From Hibiscus mutabilis (Eukaryota; Streptophyta; Magnoliopsida; Malvales; Malvaceae), in the NCBI GenBank assembly GCA_019671005.1, contig CM033718.1, positions 32,256,508 to 32,320,507 of the forward strand: 64,000 nucleotides of DNA, given 5' to 3'. Both the position numbers and the translations under genes were made by a program. The notes beneath the pieces are model-generated. The model was given only the letters and a program-made list of their open reading frames with translations, searched no databases and had not been told where the DNA came from. Position 1 is the first letter of the stretch. Every line of letters starts with the position of its first letter. Of the stretch, positions 1 through 10,392 are shown in pieces.

Positions 1-774
1 AACAGCTTCTTGATGCTCAAGGGGTGCAATGTTTAGGCCCTATTGACGATATGGATTGGAAAGAGTGGCTGGCTGGCCCTTTACTTTTTGGCTCTTAGTA
101 CAAAATACAGATGTGTTCTAATGGTAACTTTTTGGGCAGTCTGGTATGCTCATAATAAGATGTTTCATGAAGGAGTTGTGCTTGTAGTGATTAAAACTCT
201 CTCATTTATTGTGGCTTTTCTAAGGGAAAATGAGATGCTCAACCCAGATGTTTGCCTGAGTCTTATAATGCACCAGAACAATTGAAAAGTGCCGATTGAG
301 AACGTGGTAAAAGTAAACTTTGATGCGGCATATAATCCTCTAACTAAGAAATTAACCTCTGGTGTTGTTTGTATGGTAGTAATGACCTTATTATGGCAGC
401 TTGTACCTCCCCTCATGTGTATGTGGCAGCTGCATTTATGGCTGAGGCTCTAGTTACAGGTTGTTTCATTTACATGGGATCTTAGTTTCACTAAGGTGGT
501 GACAGAGGGGGGCTCTCTTACCGTTATTAAAAAGTGTTGCTCGGATGCAGTTGATGGTTCTTTGATCAGTCCTATGATTTTAGACATTAAAGAGACATCG
601 AAAGCTTTTGAGAGTATCACCATCAACTTTGTGAGAAGAGAGGCAAATAATGCTGCTCATCTTATGGCTCAAGAGGGGAAAGCTTATAGTTGCTCTATGT
701 ATTGGATAGAAGAAGCTCCAACAAAGACGACTCTGGCCACAGAGAAGGATCGAGAAGGCATTATTCATAGTTAG
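1..774 (+). pseudogene. RNase H domain of a decayed LINE-type protein (5' end outside window)
   Basis: Reading across frames gives a plant LINE-style C-terminus: a hydrophobic stretch with WAVWYAHNK, then VNFDAA near 314 (first RNase H aspartate context), and a continuous frame from 496 to 774 with EGGSLTVI and FVRREANNAAH. This is the pattern of the RNase H type-1 domain that ends many plant non-LTR retrotransposon proteins. The usual second aspartate context (EGDS) is EGGS here, so a catalytic acid is lost. At least one in-frame stop and a frame change separate the N-terminal and C-terminal parts. It could instead be a stand-alone RNase H-like host gene derived from a LINE; the decay argues for a dead element. 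Confidence 0.7.
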
Positions 775-1465
775 TGAACCACCTTGCAAGTTTCTTGGAT
801 TTGTTGGCCTGCTCAGTGTGTGTTGATTGATGTTGCTTGATGATATGTGAGACAGAATGTTGATCCTGCTCAAGCTTTGTTTTATCAGAAGTCTTTAGAT
901 TCCCATGTTTAGATACACTTCAAACTTTTCAGTTTTTGAGATAACTGGTTTTGTCTGTTTCAGTTGATAGGAATGTTTTGTATGTTTAGTTATAGTCTAG
1001 TTCTGTTAGACTATATGTGTAACTTGTTGATCATTCCTTAATACAAAAACCAGTTGATTCAAAAAAATTAAGTGTAAAATGAGAGATTTGCTTATATTGG
1101 AGAAAGCGAAGGATTCAACGTTTAGTTAAGCATTTTTAAAATATTTTAGAGATTCTAATAAAGTTTTTATAATATTTTTGATGATTTAAATATTTTTTAG
1201 TTTTTAAGTATTTTTAAATTTTGATGGTCAAATTGATAATAAAATATATAAGACTAGAAAGATTGTTTTGTAACTTTTTATATAAAAAAAGTAAAGGTCC
1301 GTTTGGTTCAAAAAAAATTAAATTTTTTGCTTTTAGGAAAATATTTTCATTTTCAGTTTTTCAAAAAATTAGAAGAAACACATTTGGTTAAAAAATAAAA
1401 ATTTGTTTTCAAAAATGAAAATAATAAAAATGTGTTTGATATTTAGTTTTTCAAAATAAAAATAT
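775..1465. other. LINE tail and AT-rich spacer
   Basis: After the stop codon there is about 290 bases of untranslated tail ending near 1068 in a short A-rich run, a plausible 3' end of the LINE. From there to the MITE at 1466 the DNA is AT-rich. A stretch at 1297-1320 resembles the start of a terminal inverted repeat (GTCCGTTTGGTT), but no convincing partner was found. No gene seen. Confidence 0.4.
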
Positions 1466-2238
1466 AACTTAGCAATCAAATAAGTGTCCAAACTATACCC
1501 TTTTTCCAGTTAGGTGCCTATTCTTTGTTTTGGGTCAAATAGGTGTCTAACGTTTTCAACGTTACTCAAATAGGTGTCCCATAATTATTGTCCACTAATT
1601 TTTACCGTTGACTTCCGTTATATGACACTTGTCATCTTTTTAAAATTCTAAAATTATATTTAAAAATTAATAAAACAAAATAACTCCAAATCTCACAAAA
1701 TATCCCCAAAATTTGAAATTCATAACACCCAAAACCCAAATCCCTAATTGACCTAATTTTATCGTCGATTGTCACGTCAATGCCCATCACATCTGTCGTC
1801 GGACCATCGCGACCATTTATCCCACCGCCTCGTCGCTGGAAATTGACCGACGCCGTGTGAAACGTCAAAATCGCCGAATGGTTTATTCGAATGATTTGCG
1901 ACAAACAGCGACATAACGAACAATGGACGGTGTGTGGGTCGTTCGGCGAGGGGAGGATGCTTCATTATGTCACCGAAAATACGACCAATGCCGATGGGAG
2001 TGGTCGGATCTGGGGGGTTTGAGGATTTGAGAACTATTTTGGGGTTATTTGAATATTTCAGGATATTTTAAAAATTATAATTTATTTTAAAAAAAATAAA
2101 ATTCAGAAAATGTTTAACACTGTCACGTGTACGATTTTCAATAGATATGGCAGAAAATTAACGTCTGTTATGGTGAACAAGGTTTAAGCACCTATCTGAA
2201 AAAATGTATAGTTTAAGCTGTTATTTGAGGGTTAAGCC
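1466..2238. mobile_element. Mutator-type non-autonomous element, copy 1
   Basis: The ends are inverted repeats: the left end AACTTAGCAATCAAATAAGT pairs imperfectly with the reverse complement of the right end, which also holds CAAATAA and AAACTATAC. It is flanked by TAAAAATAT (1457-1465) and TAAAAATAA (2239-2247), a 9-base duplication with one mismatch, as expected for Mutator-like transposition. The centre (about 1760-2040) is clearly GC-richer than the arms and could be captured gene sequence. A second copy in the same orientation lies at 58841-59621. No intact protein is encoded. Confidence 0.8.
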
Positions 2239-2693
2239 TAAAAATAAACAAATAGTTACTCAATAAATAACAAAATTAAAATATATTTATTAGAAAAATA
2301 TTATTATAATAAAAATGAAATATTATTAAATAAACTAAAGTTTTAAAATTGTCAATAAAAAGATTCGAACTTGAGTTAAATAGAGTTAAAACTTAATAAC
2401 TATTGTATTCGTTTTTTTCATTTTTCTAAAACATTTTCGATGAAAAAAGTGAAAACATATTTTTTATGTTTTCAAATTTTTATTTTTTAAAAAATCATCT
2501 CCAAATTTTACAACCAAACATATTTTCTTTAACATTTTTTATTTTTCAAAAAATAAAAATCACATATGCTCTCTAAAATTAAACTTAAAACAATATATTT
2601 TTTAAAAAATCAATATATGAGAATTTATTTTTTTATTTTTAAAATATTATTCCGTCTTTGGTATATTTAATTAAAAAAATATGTATCCCTTTC
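2239..2693. other. AT-rich spacer without a recognisable gene
   Basis: Long runs of A and T and no open frame of interest. A short stretch near 2360 (ATTCGAACTTGAG) looks like a reversed tRNA B box but has no clear A box partner. I see nothing else. Confidence 0.4.
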
Positions 2694-3085
2694 GGAAAAT
2701 TTACACCAATATTGTGGTGGGATTTTTTCCTCAAAGTATTGCACTGAGTAGATTAATTCCAGAAGTATTGTAGTTTGAACAGTGCACCCAAAGTCGGCAC
2801 CAGCTGAATCTGACTTTAAAGAAAAAAAACTTTAAAGTCAGCACCAGCTGAATCCGGCTTTAAAGTTTTTTCTCTAAAGTCGGATTCAGTTGGTTCCGAC
2901 TTTGGAGTTTTTTTCTCTAAAGTCAGATTCAACTGGTGTCGACTTAGGGAATTTTTTCTCTAAAGTCGAATTCAGCTGGTGCCGACTTTGAGTACATTGT
3001 TCAAACAACAATACTTCTAGAATTAATCTATTCAGTGTAATACTTTAGGGGGAAAATCTTACCACAATATTGGTTTAAATTTTCC
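2694..3085. mobile_element. Foldback MITE with internal 28-base modules
   Basis: The left end GGAAAATTTACACCAATATT matches the inverted right end with one difference, and pairing continues for well over 100 bases, so the whole element can fold into a hairpin. It is flanked by ATCCCTTTC (2685-2693) and ATCCGTTTC (3086-3094), a 9-base duplication with one mismatch. The centre holds five copies of a roughly 28-base module that starts AAAGTCGG or AAAGTCAG and ends near CCGACTTT, at about 2790, 2834, 2876, 2919 and 2962, two in one orientation and three in the other. No coding capacity. Confidence 0.85.
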
Positions 3086-3364
3086 ATCCGTTTCAAAGGA
3101 CAAATGAAAATCAGAAGAGCTACGAAGGAGTCCAATAAAACAAGAGAAAGTAACAAATGTACGTCGTTTGATGGGAAATGGAGATTAAAGAAATGAAAAG
3201 CATTGGTGTGAGCGATTCAATGATAGCGTTACCTTTACTATAGTTGGAACTTGGTAGGGTGAATGTTTTCGGTGGAGAAATAGGTGCCTCGTAAAGATTC
3301 GTAGAAAGGATTAATTGTAGTGGGATGGGAGTGGGACATGCTCATTCTTCAATTATTAATTTTA

Positions 3365-3633
3365 GGATTAATTATAACATAAGTACTTAAATTATATCTT
3401 TTTTATAGTGAGTGTTTAAAGTATTTTTTAGTTTAAATACATATTTAAAATATTTTTTTGGCTGAAATAGGTACTTAAAATTTTATTTTTTGTTAAAATA
3501 GGTACCAAAGTAGGTGTTTCAGTTGACTTTAAAATAAACAAAAAATAAAACATTAAACACCTATTTCAGCCAAAATATATTTTAAACACCTATTAAAAAA
3601 AACATAGTTTGACACTTATTTTGTAGTTAAACC
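3365..3633. mobile_element. Mutator-type MITE with perfect 9-base duplication
   Basis: The element begins GGATTAATTATAAC and ends GTAGTTAAACC. The two arms pair over most of their length, including TTGGCTGAAATAGGT against ACCTATTTCAGCCAA. Flanks are identical: TTAATTTTA at 3356-3364 and at 3634-3642. The 269-base size, inverted arms and exact 9-base target duplication identify a short non-autonomous Mutator-type element. Confidence 0.87.
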
Positions 3634-4860
3634 TTAATTTTATCTTTGATTTCTATTGTTAGTACTTTTTTTTATCTTATATGATATTTTAAGAGAGAAA
3701 TAGTTTTTATGAATATTTTGACGTGATTGGTTTGTATTTTGATTTTTTGAATAGGATTGGTTTGTATTTTTTACTTGAAGTTTTTTAAAAATATATACAC
3801 ACCATACAAATAAATTGTTTATGTCTAAATTCATTACAAATAATAATGTTCGGCTTTTATCGGGATCACTAAATAATTGATCGTAAATATGTTTTAATTT
3901 CAACCCATCAGACATTGTATTATATGTATAGAACACGATTACTATGCTACTTTTGTAGGGTATCGATTTGACCCAATTGTTGAACATTTCCTTGTTTAAA
4001 ACTCCAAGATTGAATTCATTGTTCCCCTTGTTAGACCAAGGAGATGTTCGCCAATGGAATAGAAGTCAAAATTAAAAGTAAAACCATGGATTGGTTTAAG
4101 CGAGTGGCAATAATCAATTCAAGGAAAAATGATCACCCGTGCGGTGCACATGCAATTAGAATTAAATCCTGGCATCGTTCACGCTTCATTCTGCGTTATG
4201 CAATTGGAATTAAGATAATTATAAATAAATAAATAAAAGTAAGGGAGCAGGCGCAGCAGGGAACAGGGAGATGTCTAGGATGGGAAGGGCAGCAGCAAAA
4301 CCAGATGAGCTTACGCCATTTCTTGTCGGATTGTTGGGGAGTATTCCCGAGGCCCTTCTGTTCCACGTGCCCTTTTTATTTCCTTCCACACATGCATCCC
4401 TTGTTTCCTTGCCATCTTTCCCTTTCGCCTCGTTTCTCTCTCTCTCCACTCTTCAAAATACCCTTTATTTGCAATATTATTTACGTGTCACACCGATGGT
4501 CATGGTACCGTAAAACATAAGGTAAACTATAATTGAACTTTAAGATGCTCACCTTAATTACCAAATTTTTAAAACTTGCGTTGAAGTCCAAACTTCTAAC
4601 CGCCTGCTTCCATAGAACAATAATGTGGCAACTTAGACCTAAGTAGTCATTTTAGATCCTTGAGAACATTACAAGTACGACCGGCCTAAAATTTTAACTT
4701 ACTTTAATTATGTTTATCATCTTTAAAAACTGTCGTTAAAGTTTTTATCCCCGAAATTCTAATTTTAAGAATTAATGTCCGCCAGAAAGGTTGTTTTTTC
4801 TTATAAACAGAGTGATTATCGGTTAATTACAATAGTATGAATATTTAATTTGATCAGAAG
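3634..4860. other. Spacer with no supported gene
   Basis: Short frames occur on both strands (for example 3640-3987 minus and 4271-4513 plus overlapping 4219-4449 minus), but none shows a recognisable domain. The segment at about 4240-4460 is GC-richer with a CT-rich run (CTCTCTCTCTC), so it could be an old untranslated leader or gene relic. The stretch 4520-4860 is AT-rich with a possible degenerate MITE arm (GGTAAACTATAATTG). Confidence 0.3.
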
Positions 4861-5252
4861 TGTAATACCCGGGGTTTACCTATATACATACATATATCTC
4901 CCTATAAATAAAATAAAAAAGAGTAAATAATAAGTAAATAAATAAATCTGAGATCTAATGTTATACTAACAGTCCAAAAATTAATTTCAGTCCAAATATA
5001 ATCCATTTACAATCAAAGATTCATTTTCAGATATCCAAAAGCCCATTCGGTTGCAAGGCCCAAGTCTCCAAGTTCCCTTATAGCTGTTTACACCCAAACA
5101 AACACAAATTCACCTGATAATTCGAGTCCCAATGCCACCTGGCAGTCTCTAGTAGGTTCGAACATGAAGTCACGGATTTGGGTTTGTTTGAACACAACTG
5201 AAAGCTGATGTCACTTGTGTGATGTCAGCGATAACGTCAAAAGACATTCACC

Positions 5253-5260
5253 TATAAATA
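5253..5260 (+). promoter_or_regulatory. TATA box of the solo LTR
   Basis: CCTATAAATAGAGAGAGA is a canonical plant TATA context and sits where the U3/R boundary of a long LTR would be expected. Transcription would start about 30 bases downstream. It is not linked to any coding region here. Confidence 0.55.
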
Positions 5261-6889
5261 GAGAGAGAAAGTTGTCAATGCATTTATGGTGCAATTATTG
5301 GAAAAATTTAAAAAAAAAGAAATTAAAGAGGTGAAAGAAAATTACCTTGGAGAAGAGCTTACATTGAGAGCCGAAGAGACCTTTGGAAGTCGTACAGTCG
5401 TCAAGAACTGATTCGTCGAAAAGCTCAAACGTTGCCGATGAAGAAAGCCGAAACTGTCGCGTCGTTGTTAGAAAGGTATACTTTTTCCTTTCGTTTCAAT
5501 TCGTGCAAATCAGAAACAAAGAGTATTAGATTGTACATATGTAAAACTAAGAGGAAAATAGTGGTTTATTGTGACAGTCAGAGTGAATTGAGACGTGGCC
5601 GAAGTTGAAGAGGGCTCAATTTGGGTAGTTAGGCTTAGGTGGCCGGAGTTGGGCAGCTCCATCGAGCCGAGTTTAGTTTTTAGGTGATTCTAGGCTCGAA
5701 TCAGAAATTTGGGAAGAATTTAGGATTTCGGCCGGCGACCGAAATCACCTCACGAAGCCTGACCGGAGGAGAGTGGGTGGTCGATTTTCATCTGCGGTGG
5801 CCGGCGAACAGCCAAGATTCGTCGACGTTAAGCTGAGGAAGATTGAACGGCGGTGAAAGGGGTGGTTCGTGTCCGAGAATGTTGAGTTCTTTAGAAAAGT
5901 GAAGAACTAGGTTGAATGATCATCCGAAAATGTTGAACTTTGATCCATTTTGGATCTGTTTCTGGCTTGTTTTATGTTTGTAGGGAGAGGATTCGGAGGA
6001 GAGAGGAAAAATTATCAGAAATATGGGGAAAGATAAAAATAGGCTTTATATAGCTGATGCTACAAGACATCGTTTAGAGGGCGGGTCAAAAAAGATTCGC
6101 GTGATTCAGTCAGTCGGGTGGGGAGATATGCGTTTTCTTAAAATGATTTGGGCTATTTCTGGTTTTAATCCTCTCTTCAATTTGGTCTCCATTGTTCAAT
6201 AAAATCAAAATTGCAGCTTTCAATTCTTTTAATTTAGTCATGTTATTTATTTATTTAATTGTAATTAATTTATATGTTTGATGCATGATTTTAAAATTAG
6301 CATATAGTATATTTGCTAGATAATTAAATCATTTAACCTTTAATATAAATTGCTAGAGCCATAGTGTTTAGGTTCTTTAATTAGAATTAAATAATTTAAA
6401 TAGGATAAACGATTGTAGAAATTTAATAAGTGTTATTTGGAAACCTTAGAAGTTTAAATTTGAATGGGGTCCTAAAGTAATTGGGTGTTATTCAACCTAA
6501 ACTTTTAAGATAGAAAAAATAATATTTTTATAACCCGGAAGATGATAATTAATCTTGTAACTAATAGAGCCTTTAATTAGGATTAAAACTCAAGTAATTA
6601 GATTAATTAATTGGACTAAGAACATTAGATGTAATTTTTAGGCTTAAACATGGATGGTGCCCAAGCAATTGGGTGTCGTCTCATATAAGTTTTAAAATTT
6701 AATAATATTTATAGAATTAAATAAGACACAATTGATCAGAGCCTTTTTTAAGTTAGAACTTAAAATAAATAAGACAATAACCGGTCATGCATTGGAAACC
6801 TTTTATGTTGGAAATATACTTTTGAATATGAATAGGGGTGTCCTAACGTAACTGGGTGCTTCTTATCTCATATTCGGATAAAAAAGTAT

Positions 6890-7505
6890 TTCCTTCAGGT
6901 CCTCGATAAGTCTTTCGGGCCATCACCTTCGAGAGTGATGCTTGATTGTATGTACAAGACAAAAAGTGCATTACAATTCTAAATCCTTCGGGTCGGGCCA
7001 CCTTCGGGAGCGATGTGAATATTTGATTGTATGCATAAGATAGAAAATGCATTACGATCTTAAACCTTCGGGTCATCAGTAAGTCCTTCGGGTCTGATGT
7101 TAAGTCCTTCAGGCCATCGCCTTCGGGAGTGATGTGAACATTTGATTGTTTGCACAAGACATAAAATGCATTACAATCCTAAATTCTTCGTGTCATCAGT
7201 AAGTTCTTCAGGCATGATGATAAGTCCTTCGGGCCATCACCTTTGGGAGTGACGAGAACATTTGATTGCCTACACTAGACAGAAAGTGTAGTGCAATTCT
7301 AAAGCCTCTAGGTCATCAGTAAATCCTTTAGGTATGATGTTAAGTCCTTCGAGCCATCACCTTTGGGAGTGATGAAAAAATTTGATTATCTATACAAGAC
7401 AGAAAGTACAGTGCAATCATAAAGCCTTCGGGTCATTAATAAGTCCTTCGAGCATAATGTTAAGTCTTTTGGGTAGACACATTCGGAAATGATGAGAACT
7501 TTTCG
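6890..7505 (+). repeat. 120-base tandem repeat inside the LTR
   Basis: The phrase CATCACCTT(C/T)GGGAGTGATG followed by TTTGATTG, an ACAAGACA-like block, AGTGCA and TCATCAGTAAGTCCTTCGGG recurs at about 6920, 6999, 7116, 7236, 7356 and 7476. The last four are spaced exactly 120 bases; the earliest interval is shortened to about 79. Copies have drifted by scattered substitutions and little length change, typical of an old array inside an LTR. Confidence 0.85.
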
Positions 7506-8198
7506 AGTGTCGTCACGGTAAGATAGTGAGGGCATGGTATCAGCAGAAGATATTAACCTTTTGGGCCATTAGAGTCAAGAAAAAGAATGAAGTTCATGTT
7601 ACCAGGCTGGAAAGAAAGATAAATCAACTTCAGGCTCAAATGAGGAAGATTCACAGTTTAATTGGTTAAAAGTTTCTTTCTTGTTGAAGCACTTGAAATT
7701 CCTTAATGATTTACCCAAATTGTGCATTTGTTTTACTATTAATGTTGAAAGATTAATGATAGATTCGAATTTTTACATGTTACATATATTTCAAATGTAA
7801 AAGGAGGTTGATCAACACATAAAGAGGAACGAAGGATCCAATGTGAGTTTCAACCGAAAGATCGAGACACCATAGGCAAAAAAAAAAAACAGTAACTCTG
7901 AAGATTTCAGTGCTTCAAGTTGAAAATTGATGATATTTCACACCACTTCAAGTTGAAATTTTATTAATTGATGATATTTCTTTTTGCAGATTCAACTCTT
8001 ATTTTGTAAACTTATTTAAATGATTATTTAGTTACATGGATTATTGATGATTTGATATGTTGGAAGTGGCTAAACTTATAGTTTTTAAATGAAATTTTTG
8101 ATATGCCGGTTTTGGTTGACTCGAATGTAGTACTTCGGATTTGGATCTGGATCAGGGTGATACAATGTGTCTATCCTCTAACGGTTCTGATTGTACCA

Positions 8199-8827
8199 TG
8201 TTAAGTTTTTAAAAGTACTATTTTATTCAGCTTTTTTACTCATATTATTGCTAGACTTAGGCTCATATTAGTTGCATTAGTAGTCATTCATGCATGTTTG
8301 CATTGTTTTCTTGGTGGTCAAGCTTGATTCCATATTTTGCTTAATTTTGTGGAAAAAGGGTGCTGCCGATAGTTATTTTTTGTGTGTGCCAGGTCAGTGC
8401 AAGAAGGAGATGCCGACGCAGTTGCCAGGGCAGTGCATGAAGGATATGCCGAGCTAGTTGCCAAGGCAATTGTCGACAAGAATGGATAAGATGATGTGGC
8501 AGCCGAAATTGATGACTGGTTATGCCCAACATGGAGAGGTCAAAGAAGGATTAAATCCCAAGAAGATAGGAGAAGATCTAGAAGGAATTTAAATATAATA
8601 AAAAATAATTATATTCTTTTTAAGTATTTAATTCCAACTTGACTTCCTCCCCACGAAAGACTTTGACCTAGCCATCTCCTATTTAAAGGAGCCCAAGCCG
8701 TCAACTCCAAGGGGGTGCAAGAGAGAAGAGAATTCGACAAGAAGCTTTAACATCTTCATCTTTTTCTTTCTTGTTCGATTAGGTTTATGTTAGGAAAACT
8801 TTGTTTTGTGTTTCTTTGGAACCTAGC
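8199..8827 (+). mobile_element. 5' part of an Athila-like LTR, subfamily A
   Basis: Starts TGTTAAGTTTTTAAAAGTAC and closely follows the 3' LTR at 36752: both have GATGATGTGGCAGCCGAAAT, TATGCCCAACATGGAGAGGT and the promoter-like CTCCTATTTAAAGGAGCCCA (about 8677). It stops abruptly at 8827, where a complete LTR of another subfamily begins. The 3' half of this LTR is missing. Confidence 0.75.
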
Positions 8828-10273
8828 TGATAAGTGTTCAAAAGTACTATTTTTATTACCCTTTTTACTCATATTATTATTAAACTTAAGCTCATATTAG
8901 TTGCATAATTAGTCATTCATGCATTAATTCATATTTCTTTCCACCGTTGAGCTTGATTACATAACTTGGTGATTTTTGTGGAAAAAGATGCTGCTTTGGT
9001 GTGTTTTTGTGTGTGTACAGAATCACTTGCCAAAGCAAGGCTGGAACCAGTTGCCAGGGCAATGCATGAAGGAGATGCCGAGCTAGTTGCCAGGGCAATG
9101 CTTGAAGGAGATGCCGAGCTAGTTGCCAAGGCAATTTTCGACAAAGAATACGATGATATGGTAGTCGAAATTGATAACTAGATAAGCCCAAGATGACGTG
9201 GAGCAAAGTTAAATCCCAAAGGAGTTTGATTTCCATGAAGAGGATAAAGAGAAATTAAATCCCAAGAAGATAAGAGAAGTTCTAGAAGGAATTTAAATAT
9301 AATAAAGAATTATATTCTTTAAAGATAATTTAATTCCAACTTAACTTCCTCCTCAAGAAAGATTTTGACCTAGCCATCTCCTATTTAAAGGACCAAGCCG
9401 TCAAAGAGAGGTAAACAAGGGAGGAGAGAAATTTCGACAACTCCAAAGGGCAAGAAGGGAGAGATTTCGACAAGAGAGCAAGGGGGAGAGAGTTCGATTT
9501 CTTCTTTTTCTTCTTTGCTTCCATTAGATTCATGGTTTGGGGATTATTCTTTGTATATCTTTTGAACCCAACCATGAACTAACTTGATTGGTTGGGGTTA
9601 TTGTGTTTTGTTGTTGTGAAAAATAATTGGATTCTGTTTAGGTAATAAGAGTTTGCACTTTCAATTCAAGGTTTACTCATTATTGGTTTTTATTCTTGTT
9701 TGCGAGTGAATTGAGAGAGGATCTCGTAACTGCATCTATTTATCTAATATCGGGAGAGTTAGATTCAAGAAACGAATGAGTATGGTCTTTATTCAATCCA
9801 TTGATGGTGAAGATTAATTCGGCTTAGGAATAAGTTAAGGATTTCAACGGCTAAGAGGAGCGCAAGATTGGTTGTTGTTCACCCTTGATTCACGCAGGGA
9901 TGTATTATCAAGGCATGCACAAGTAGCTAGAGTTTTGACTTAGGGATAAGAAAAAACCGTTGAAGAATGCTCTGTCGAACCTTGAAGTTGCTGCTCAGAC
10001 GCCCAAGTAGTTGCCCAGCTAGTCACCCAGGAAACCATCGATTAGTTGCCAAGGCAACCCCGCTGTGCAAGTTGCCACGACAACTGAGTTGCCCTTGCAC
10101 TCTTTTACCAAGACGATCCAATCGGCTATCACTCCACAACCCACGATAACCTGGCCTATTCTCACTCTTTTTCTTTCATCTATTCTTTTAGTTTATTATC
10201 ACTCTTTTTCTTTCATACTATAACTTGCGACGGGTACACTTGCACAATTGTGGAGCACTTATTACGCGCAACA
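8828..10273 (+). mobile_element. Athila-like LTR, subfamily C, next to the internal region
   Basis: Begins TGATAAGTGTTCAAAAGTAC and ends ATTACGCGCAACA, directly followed by the primer site and gag. It is closer to the LTRs of the element at 49729-57042 than to the fragment just upstream. It carries two clusters of the TTGCC-NN-GGCAA palindrome (about 9026-9136 and 9990-10100). It differs from the 3' LTR at 36752, which lacks the stretch equivalent to roughly 8735-9760. Confidence 0.8.
9026..10100 (+). repeat. Clusters of the TTGCC-NN-GGCAA palindrome in the LTR
   Basis: At 9050-9136 the word GTTGCC(A)(G/A)GGCAA occurs three times at 36- and 33-base spacing, separated by ATGCATGAAGGAGATGCCGAGCTA-like filler. 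A second cluster at 9990-10100 has GTTGCCAAGGCAACC and several diverged copies. The same word is frequent inside the coding regions of this element and in the element at 49729-57042. Confidence 0.8.
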
Positions 10274-10279
10274 AGTTTT

Positions 10280-10297
10280 TGGCGCCGTTGCCGGAGA
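10280..10297 (+). other. Primer binding site of the Athila-like element
   Basis: TGGCGCCGTTGCCGGAGA lies six bases after the LTR end. Athila-lineage elements use a site of this kind, TGGCGCCGTTGCCGGGGA, usually assigned to tRNA-Asp. One base differs from that consensus. Confidence 0.75.
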
Positions 10298-10392
10298 TTG
10301 GCAATAGCAACTTTGTTTTTATTTTCTTGCACTTTTTTATTTTATTTGTTTAAGATTCGAAGGGTTAACGAACTTTGGTTTTGCATTAGTAT

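Larger units (their letters stand above)
4861..8164 (+). mobile_element. Probable solo LTR of a large Ty3/gypsy element
   Basis: The ends are the inverted pair TGTAATACCC (4861) and GGGTGATACA (8155-8164), the TG...CA form common in long LTRs of plant gypsy elements. A TATA box lies about 390 bases in, and a 120-base tandem repeat fills the later third. No gag or pol is attached, so it is a solo LTR or the remains of a truncated element. I see no matching 5-base duplication (AGAAG before, ATGTG after), so one boundary may be wrong or the element recombined. An alternative end is 7534, because TGGTATCAG at 7535-7543 resembles a tRNA-Met primer site. Confidence 0.55.

Noticed and set aside
1632..1965. 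Two minus-strand frames inside the MITE
   Set aside because: Not preserved in the second copy at 58841-59621.
1297..2580. Possible outer inverted-repeat element around the MITE at 1466, starting GTCCGTTTGGTT
   Set aside because: The right side has ACAACCAAACAT but no clean inverted end or target duplication.
3640..3987. 115-codon minus-strand frame
   Set aside because: AT-driven composition, Asn/Lys-rich end, overlaps the edge of a MITE, no recognisable motif.
4219..4513. Overlapping 70-80 codon frames on both strands
   Set aside because: No domain, no family resemblance, and both strands are open, as expected by chance in a GC-richer patch.
4520..4860. Degenerate MITE arm starting GGTAAACTATAATTG
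   Set aside because: No inverted partner found within 600 bases.
6890..7505. CRISPR-like array
   Set aside because: Units are contiguous 120-base tandem repeats without unique spacers, in plant DNA inside an LTR.
7535..7543. TGGTATCAG as a tRNA-Met primer site, with the LTR ending at 7534
   Set aside because: Only nine bases match, and the inverted pair TGTAATACCC/GGGTGATACA gives a better LTR end at 8164. Kept only as an alternative.
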